From: Przewalskia tangutica
Taxonomy: Eukaryota; Streptophyta; Magnoliopsida; Solanales; Solanaceae
Length of the DNA: 64,000 bases
Direction of reading: 5' to 3'
Assembly (NCBI GenBank): GCA_029844215.1
Contig: CM056733.1
Span: 8,553,501 to 8,617,500 of the forward strand
A program made the translations under genes and the position numbers. This document shows positions 57,945 to 64,000 of this stretch, one piece after another. Every line of letters begins with the position of its first letter. The stretch's first letter is position 1. Under the pieces are notes generated by a model. That model worked only from the letters and a program-made list of their open reading frames with translations, was not told where the DNA came from and searched no databases.

Positions 57945-58675
57945 TGTCACGACCCGAACCCGGGCCCGTGACTGGTGCCTTACCCCGGGCACCCTAGTGA
58001 TACAACATCAGAGAAAAACCAGCGGAAATAAAAACTTAAACATACAATTAGATATGGATCAAGATAAAAGAAAATAGGCCAACCAAAACGGTTGCCTTTC
58101 TGCAAATATATATATATCGACATTTGAACAGTTACAACCCTTACAACCCTGCCCACAACAGTGCTACAAACCTCTAAGATTTTTACAACAACTATGACGG
58201 GACAAGGCCCCGCCATACCCCGGAAGGTACAAGAACCTACAGACTCAGGGTAACATACCAAAAGATAAGCCTCCGAAGGAACGGAGCTTCCCAATACGCT
58301 GAAATGTGATCCTATAAGCGGGGATCGGCAAATGATGTACCTACCTCGGCATGAACGCAGCCAAGGAGGTCGATAACAGTACCAAGTATGTGAATCAAAA
58401 TATCAGTAAATGAAATCATAATAGTCTATATAAAGCGGGAGACATGTATGATAACCAAACTACGATACACATATAAACATTATATCAAGTCGTGACTCAC
58501 GCCCTCCAAGTCATCACTCAAATATAACTATGGGTCTCACGCCCTCAACATCAATCATGCCCGTGGAATACCTTCCTCACCGCTGCCTATGATATGATAA
58601 CACCAAGAAGTACACTGAACATCGGTCCCACCGTGTCATAAAAAGACCGACGGAAATAATCATAACATGGTCGAC

Positions 58676-59030
58676 ACGTGGCAAGTGCGATAGCCTCCAC
58701 CAGATCCTCCCAGCGCCACGTAGCTGACGGGGGCAAGTAACCAGGCTATGCACCAGATCACAACCGTAAGTCACGAACCTTCACCCAAACACAGACTCGC
58801 GGTCGACACGCGGGCAAGTGCAATAGCCTCTACCAGATCCTCCCAGCGCCACGCAGATGACGGGGGCAAGTAACCAGGCTAAGCACCAGATCACAACAGT
58901 AAGTCACGATACTTCGCCGCGAAGCTGACACGTGGCAAGTGCGATAACCTATACCAGATCCACCTGCGTCACGTAGCTGACGGGGGCAAGTAAACAGGCT
59001 ATGCACCCGATCACAACCGTAAGTCACGAT
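58676..59030 (-). repeat. Minisatellite in NA-3 LTR (about 125-bp unit, 3 copies)
   Basis: Units contain GACACGTGGCAAGTGCGATA, CCAGATCCTCCCAGCGCCAC, GGGGGCAAGTAACCAGGCTA and CAGATCACAACCGTAAGTCA, starting near 58676, 58805 and 58925. Confidence 0.88.
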
Positions 59031-60947
59031 ACTTCGCCATAAATAACCATAATGGTCACATGCCCACAGAATCCATCATCGGTGTAGACATGCCCATGTA
59101 ACAATAATGGAAGCATACCCGTGGAATCTTCCGTCACTGCCGGTACGTCCAAGTAAGTTATCAACAAGTCAACCGGTCCTCCATTGAGAGACGCGGTAGT
59201 ATAGAAACACAATTCTTGCACAACAAAGGCTATCACAACAAGCATAGGCAAGTTACACAACAACAAGCATAGGCAAGTTATACACAACTCAAGGTACTTT
59301 CATTTTATGCCAAAGTCCGGGTTTTAACCCTAAAGTACTACGTACGTTAAATTCCTTTTAAAGATCCATTTCTTTTACAAAGGTCACCCGATACCCGTAG
59401 TATAAAAATAAAGTGACTAACATTGTTAAGTAAACCAAAACACTTCCCTTTGTAAAATCAAGTAACAACATTATTTTCCAAACGTTCAAGTTTGCCTAAT
59501 TTCAAATGCTCAAGTTTCTCATTTTCGAAAAGGTTTCGTAGTTCATAGTTTTAATCCTTTAAAACAATTTGAGAAACATATGCCTTATGTGAGTAGGTTA
59601 TTCTTGTTCATAACAATCTTATTAAAGCGACCATGATCTAGAAAATGTATTATCATTTTGTCTCATCTTAGCTTCTATGCGGATGGAGGTTTCTTGGTTT
59701 TAATAATACTTCATTATTCAATACATTTCCTTTATTAGCTGCAGATGGTTTGTTCGATATTTATTCGATTTCAAATCAAGAAACATTATTCCTTTTAAAA
59801 ACCAAGTACTCATTACTCACGAATGAGGTATCACACTTTTTAACAAACTTCATGTTAATTTAATTAAGTCAAGTCTCTTATCTTATAAAAATCAAATAAC
59901 CATTCTTTTTATCTTTCTTAACTCGTTATACCTAACTTCTCATAAAGCTAGTATAACTCTTAAAACCAAGCATTATTCTTCTTTCAAAAAGGTTTCTTAT
60001 CTCTTTTGAAATAATTCAAGATTATTTTTATTCAGGCTTAAGTCAAAGACATTGCCGATAACTACGTTCAGTTAACGCACGTACGTCTACCGTACTATAT
60101 ATATATATATATACTTTTAAAATATCATGCTCAAGAGTATAGGAAGAATCACATACCTCGCGATTATCGACTATTAGCAAATAGCTCCACGATCAGAATC
60201 CGGCTAGCCCTTTCCACCCTTCGAGTAGAATACGCTACTTGCGATTTCAACCTATAATGGTCATACAAGTCTATCAACGTCTAGACTATTCATGGAAAAT
60301 CACAAAGACTTCCTACCCACAAACTTCACAAGTCATCAGTAAATACGATCCTATGTAAATCTGTTCAATTTCCTTCTTATATACCTTCCTTGTATATAAC
60401 TTAGACTAAATTCTTATACTTCAACAATATGTAAACTCTTATTACAATAGAAGGTCAAGAGTATTTACCTCGATAAGCCCAAAATTATCCAAGTTTATAT
60501 GTCGATCCTGAGCGACGTTTAGCTCCTACTCTGGGCGCTCCAACCCGCTCCAAACAACCCTGAGAAGTTACCAAACAACTTGTACTTAGAACTTCAACCA
60601 ACTATGAAGATTTCCTTAGGGTTTCGTTTTGAGACATAAGGTAGTATTTCCGGGCTCTACGTATAGAGGGTACTACAAAGGTTTTGGGCTAGAGTATTTT
60701 GGCATAATAACAATACTTGGAGAAGTATTTCTATACCACAAAAAGGGGGGGTGTATTTTACAAGAACAACTCAAGGTAGGGGTATACCTCTACCACACCA
60801 CTAGGAGAGGAATAACTCTCGGTCAAGGGGGCCTCACGAAAGGGGGAGGGGGGTGTTCTTGGACGAGAACACTACACTTAAGAGGGGGAGAAGACTTTCA
60901 AGACTTAGAAACAATTTTGGATGAAGAAGTCTTCAACAAGGGAGTGG

Positions 60948-60955
60948 TATTTATA
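60948..60955 (-). promoter_or_regulatory. TATA box, NA-3 3' LTR
   Basis: Minus-strand GGCCTATAAATACC, the same context as the RT-B TATA box. Confidence 0.65.
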
Positions 60956-61383
60956 GGCCAACCAATAGCCAAGATGAAGCCAAGTGCAAGGCAAGTGTAA
61001 GGCCAAGATCAAGCCAAGTGCACCCTAACCCTACTCCACAATTCCGTCACAAACATTGACCCTTGATTTAGGCACAAAACATGGCACAAAATCTTGCCAA
61101 GAACAAGCCAAAAACGCCCCACTTTCAGCCAAGCAAACCGCCAACTTGAGGGTGACAAGTGTCGCCCTCTCGTTGGTCCAAAATGTTCCGTCTCTGGGAA
61201 AAATCCGCAAAAATAATAAATGACATAGCCGGAATTTTCCCTACGCAAAGTTCTGAAAACGTTTCGTCGGAAAACGACTCTTTTCGGGGGTTGTGCACAA
61301 ATTTCGAACCTTGCCTACCTTAAGGCTTAAACTTTCGTACGTACGTCTTCACGTGCATACTCTGGAAAATACGGGGTATAACA

Positions 61384-61418
61384 TTCTCCCCTCCTTAGAA
61401 ACATTCATCCCGAATGTT
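61384..61418 (-). promoter_or_regulatory. NA-3 polypurine tract and palindrome
   Basis: Minus strand: AACATTCGGGATGAATGTT (61418-61400), then TTCTAAGGAGGGGAGAA at the LTR. Confidence 0.8.
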
Positions 61419-62338
61419 CCTTCTCAAGACAGATAACGATCAAGTTCCTCATAGCTTAACCAGTTTGCAAATGACGTACATGGTCACAGAATAACACGCA
61501 CGCAAATACTTAAATCCAAGCCAACGAGGAATCACTTCGACGATGCAAAACAGTACCAACTCTCGCTTCTGGTCCAAAGGATACTCCCTTCGCACATTCA
61601 TTTCACAAAAATGATTACTTCCATCTTTCAGCACAAGTTCACTTCTTTCCTTTCTCGTCGTACCCTTCTCGAACACTCGAACTCTTCCTAGTACACGTAC
61701 CACACTTCAGTCAACGCTTCTGTTGCCAAAACTTTGGAGTCACTACCTCCAAACTTGGTCATCTTACTAGCTTCACTTTCCTCTAAGGCCATTCCCGGCC
61801 TTCACGAACCGATTCTGGTCGAACGCATCCACGAATTCATACGATGGTTACCTAAACTTGGGCCTAGCATCCTCGTGATCCTACCACCTGGCGGGACCAC
61901 CTCGAACTGACCCAACCCCAAACCGGGCTACGGGTTGACCCGCAACATGGCCCCAACCCGACCCACTTAACGCATCAAGCTCTTGTTTCCCGATCCGGAA
62001 CAATCTTACCTATACAGGTCATGAAAGCTACCACTTCCATCTCACACTACCCAAGGAATTTTCCCACAATTTCTCCACGTATACTTATACATTCTGACAA
62101 AGATCACCCGCAAAATCTTGTACCCAAGACGGCCTTACATCTAAGGTCTCAACTGTAATATTCTAAGGTTCATCATTTTATCACCCCCAGGCTTACCCTT
62201 TTCCCTAACCAGGCTTCTAAATCACATTTTAGCACAAAGCTATCCGAACATAACACTAAACACATCATCATAACATCAATACATACAAAACTCTAGAGGG
62301 TTAAGGATATACCTGAAAATAGGCGGTTCAAAGGACCG
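61419..62338 (-). other. NA-3 non-coding 3' domain
   Basis: Homologue of the NA-1 and NA-2 3' domains: same order of landmarks (GGTATATCCTTAACCCTCTA near 62300-62320, AGGCCCAAGTTTAGGTAACC near 61850-61868, GAAGAGTTCGAGTGTTCGAG near 61672-61691). Short unrelated frames only. Confidence 0.7.
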
Positions 62339-63531
62339 CTAAAATTGGGAACTTCCACCGCGACCTCTACCGTGGCCTGCCGGTGTATGAACATCCTGCC
62401 TAGCTATGGAAGGTGAAGAACCCGCAACTGATCTAGTAGTCTGTGCTATCCCACCAGTGCTACCCACAGCCTGGACAGCCTCGTCAAATGGCCACCGCTG
62501 GCCGCAAGTATAGCAATCTCCCAAACCAGTACGACATTCCCCCCTATGGGCTTTACCACAACGGCCACACTGAGATACGGGTGGCCTCATCCGGCGAGCA
62601 CTTCTACTCCCCTGAAAATCTGAAACCTGGGAGCCCTGACCTGCTCCTGAATATCCCAAACGTCCCGACGACGGTGGGGGACCACTTGGTACTGGCGGAG
62701 GCGCATAACTGGCTTGCTGCTGAGGCGGTCCGCCTCGAAAGTCACCAAAGGACTGTTGTTACGCCCTCTCGCTGATCTCGGTCATTCCGTCGATCTCTCC
62801 GCCTCACATCAGTGCATAAGCTCAGATGCGGCAATGTCCATGCCCGTGAAGAGCTACACCAACAACTTTCGCTAGGTAATCATCGAGCCACGTAACATAT
62901 CGGTGCACACGATCCTCCATACTAGCTACTAACGCGGGACGTCACGCCAATGAGTCGAACTCCACATTGTACTCCCGAACCGTACGCCCGTTCTGCCGCA
63001 ACACCAAAAATCTGTCGGCCCGAGCCCTCCTCATCTGTGGAGGCAAGAAATGTGCAAGAAATGCCCCTGAGAACTCGTCCCATAAAGTTGGAAGTGCATT
63101 CACTCCCCGGGACAGCTCCCACGAATCAAACCAGTCGACTGCGGTATCACGCAGCCGATGCGAACCTAGGACCACTGACTCGGTCTCTGAAGCCTTGATC
63201 ACCCTCATGATCCGTAGAATCGCTTGATGAACTCCTGCGGATCATCCTCAGGCCTCGACCCATAAAACTCTGGCGGGCTACAACTCAGAAAATCCCGTAG
63301 CCTCAAACTATCCGATCTAGGGTGAACCACTGGTGCCATCGAATCGCCGGCCCACCTATCCTCGTGTCCGCCACAACCCTGCCAATAACTGGGCCAACTC
63401 CTTGTAACCCATCTCCTCTCGCTTCCGGTGTGGATGGAGGCTCAGTCTTGTGGTCTCGTAGACTGCCACGCTTCTACTCACGGCTCCTTCTCGCCGCTTG
63501 CCCTTACGGGCTCGTTGCTCGCGCGAGGCAT
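62339..63531 (-). pseudogene. NA-3 gag (broken)
   Basis: ATG at 63531 (MPRASNEPVRASG). Best stretch 63208-62942: MRVIKASETESVVLGSHRLR, WFDSWELSRGVNALPTLWDE, FLAHFLPPQMRRARADRFLV, REYNVEFDSLA, a classical retrotransposon gag domain. The C-terminal frame (62659-62339) has GYSGAGQGSQVSDFQGSRSA, then CGRCGKAHRGECRTGLGDCY, TCGQ with the following His/Cys lost in a shifted stretch, and the basic tail GHGRGRGGSSQF. The CxxC of the knuckle is intact here, unlike in NA-1. Confidence 0.82.
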
Positions 63532-63714
63532 AATCGTAAAACGAAATACGTCGAGGGTCCAACTTACAACACGGCTCTAAGGCACGATCTCGGAATGAGA
63601 AGAATGGAAACCAATCCTAAATGTCCTGCACCTCACGATTATAGATGTGGTGCACAACACATCGATAATAAAGACTTACTAGACACGGTGCGTAGACACT
63701 TTCAGAGGACTAAG

Positions 63715-63726
63715 CGCTTGATACCA
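63715..63726 (-). promoter_or_regulatory. NA-3 primer-binding site (tRNA-iMet, altered)
   Basis: Minus strand TGGTATCAAGCG versus TGGTATCAGAGC, 4 nt from the LTR end at 63731. Confidence 0.75.
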
Positions 63727-63730
63727 CTTT

Positions 63731-64000
63731 TGTCACGACCAACCCGGGCCGTGGATCGTGCCTACCGGGCACCCTAGTGATACAACATCGAGAAAAACGG
63801 CGGAAATAAAAACTTAAACATACAATTAGATATGGATCAAGATAAAGAAAATAGGCCAACCAAAGCGGTTGCCTTTTCTGCAAATATATATATATCGACA
63901 TTTGAGCGATAACCCTTACAACCCCGCCACAACAAAGGTCCTGCACTTAAGATTTTTACAACAACTATGACGGACGGGGCCCCGCCATACCCGGAATGTA
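63731..64000 (-). repeat. NA-3 5' LTR, first 270 bp (cut by window edge)
   Basis: TGTCACGACC and following bases repeat 57945-58210 with clustered differences in the first 60 bp. The remainder lies outside the window. Confidence 0.88.

Larger units (their letters stand above)
57945..61383 (-). repeat. NA-3 3' LTR
   Basis: TGTCACGACCCGAACCCGGG...GGGGTATAACA in plus coordinates. Contains three copies of a unit of about 125 bp (58676-59030), AT dinucleotide runs at 58106 and 60099-60112, and a minus-strand TATA box at 60948-60955. Confidence 0.92.
57945..64000 (-). mobile_element. NA-3: gag-only LTR retrotransposon (right end outside window)
   Basis: Minus-strand relative of NA-2: 3' LTR 57945-61383 (3,439 bp), polypurine tract, 3' domain, gag, primer-binding site, and the first 270 bp of the 5' LTR (63731-64000). 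No pol between gag and LTR. Its left flank is copia sequence ending TCATATT. Confidence 0.88.

Overview
The window looks like plant nuclear DNA made almost entirely of LTR retrotransposons. I see no convincing host gene, no tRNA or rRNA gene and no bacterial-type feature. The plant-type signals are Ty3/gypsy gag-pol reading frames of the Tekay/Del chromovirus type, primer-binding sites matching initiator-Met tRNA and Asp tRNA, LTRs of 2.4-3.4 kb, a Ty1/copia integrase remnant, and a family carrying a gag-like plant retroelement protein. A eudicot, possibly an asterid such as a Solanaceae species, is my guess; the sequence does not settle it. The region resembles gene-poor, probably pericentromeric heterochromatin.

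Names used below: RT-D, plus-strand integrase/chromodomain tail (1-958). RT-C, minus-strand gag-pol element with its 5' LTR (1004-7201). ARR-T, minus-strand Tat/Athila-like non-autonomous array, LTR-body-LTR-body-LTR (7202-27909). NA-2, minus-strand gag-only element with intact ends inside ARR-T (13639-22833, target duplication GCTAT). RT-A, plus-strand Tekay gag-pol (27910-31663) that resumes at about 54966 and ends with its 3' LTR (55167-57747). NA-1, plus-strand gag-only array of three LTRs and two bodies (31664-54968) inserted near the 3' end of RT-A pol. RT-B, full-length plus-strand Tekay element (35725-45433) inserted in the first gag of NA-1. COP, 197 bp of Ty1/copia integrase (57748-57944). 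NA-3, minus-strand gag-only element (57945 to beyond the right edge).

The inferred order of events is: a copia integrase gene was hit by RT-A and by NA-3. RT-A was hit by ARR-T (in gag) and NA-1 (in pol). ARR-T was hit by NA-2 and RT-C. NA-1 duplicated and its left copy was hit by RT-B. Host frames resume across several of the insertions, which is why I prefer nesting to random joining.

The most interesting result is a non-autonomous family with only gag (no protease, RT, RNase H or integrase) followed by a conserved, non-coding 3' domain of about 950 nt. The same body is carried under two LTR subtypes: NA-1 resembles RT-A and NA-2/NA-3 resemble RT-B, so RT-A and RT-B are plausible helpers. 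In NA-1 the central LTR is a clear recombinant: its 5' part matches the third LTR and its 3' part matches the first, as expected from unequal crossing-over between LTRs. Almost every coding region is broken. Much of the breakage sits in GC/CHG-rich patches while neighbouring AT-rich DNA is nearly identical between copies, so consensus error in methylated DNA must be considered before calling these genes dead.
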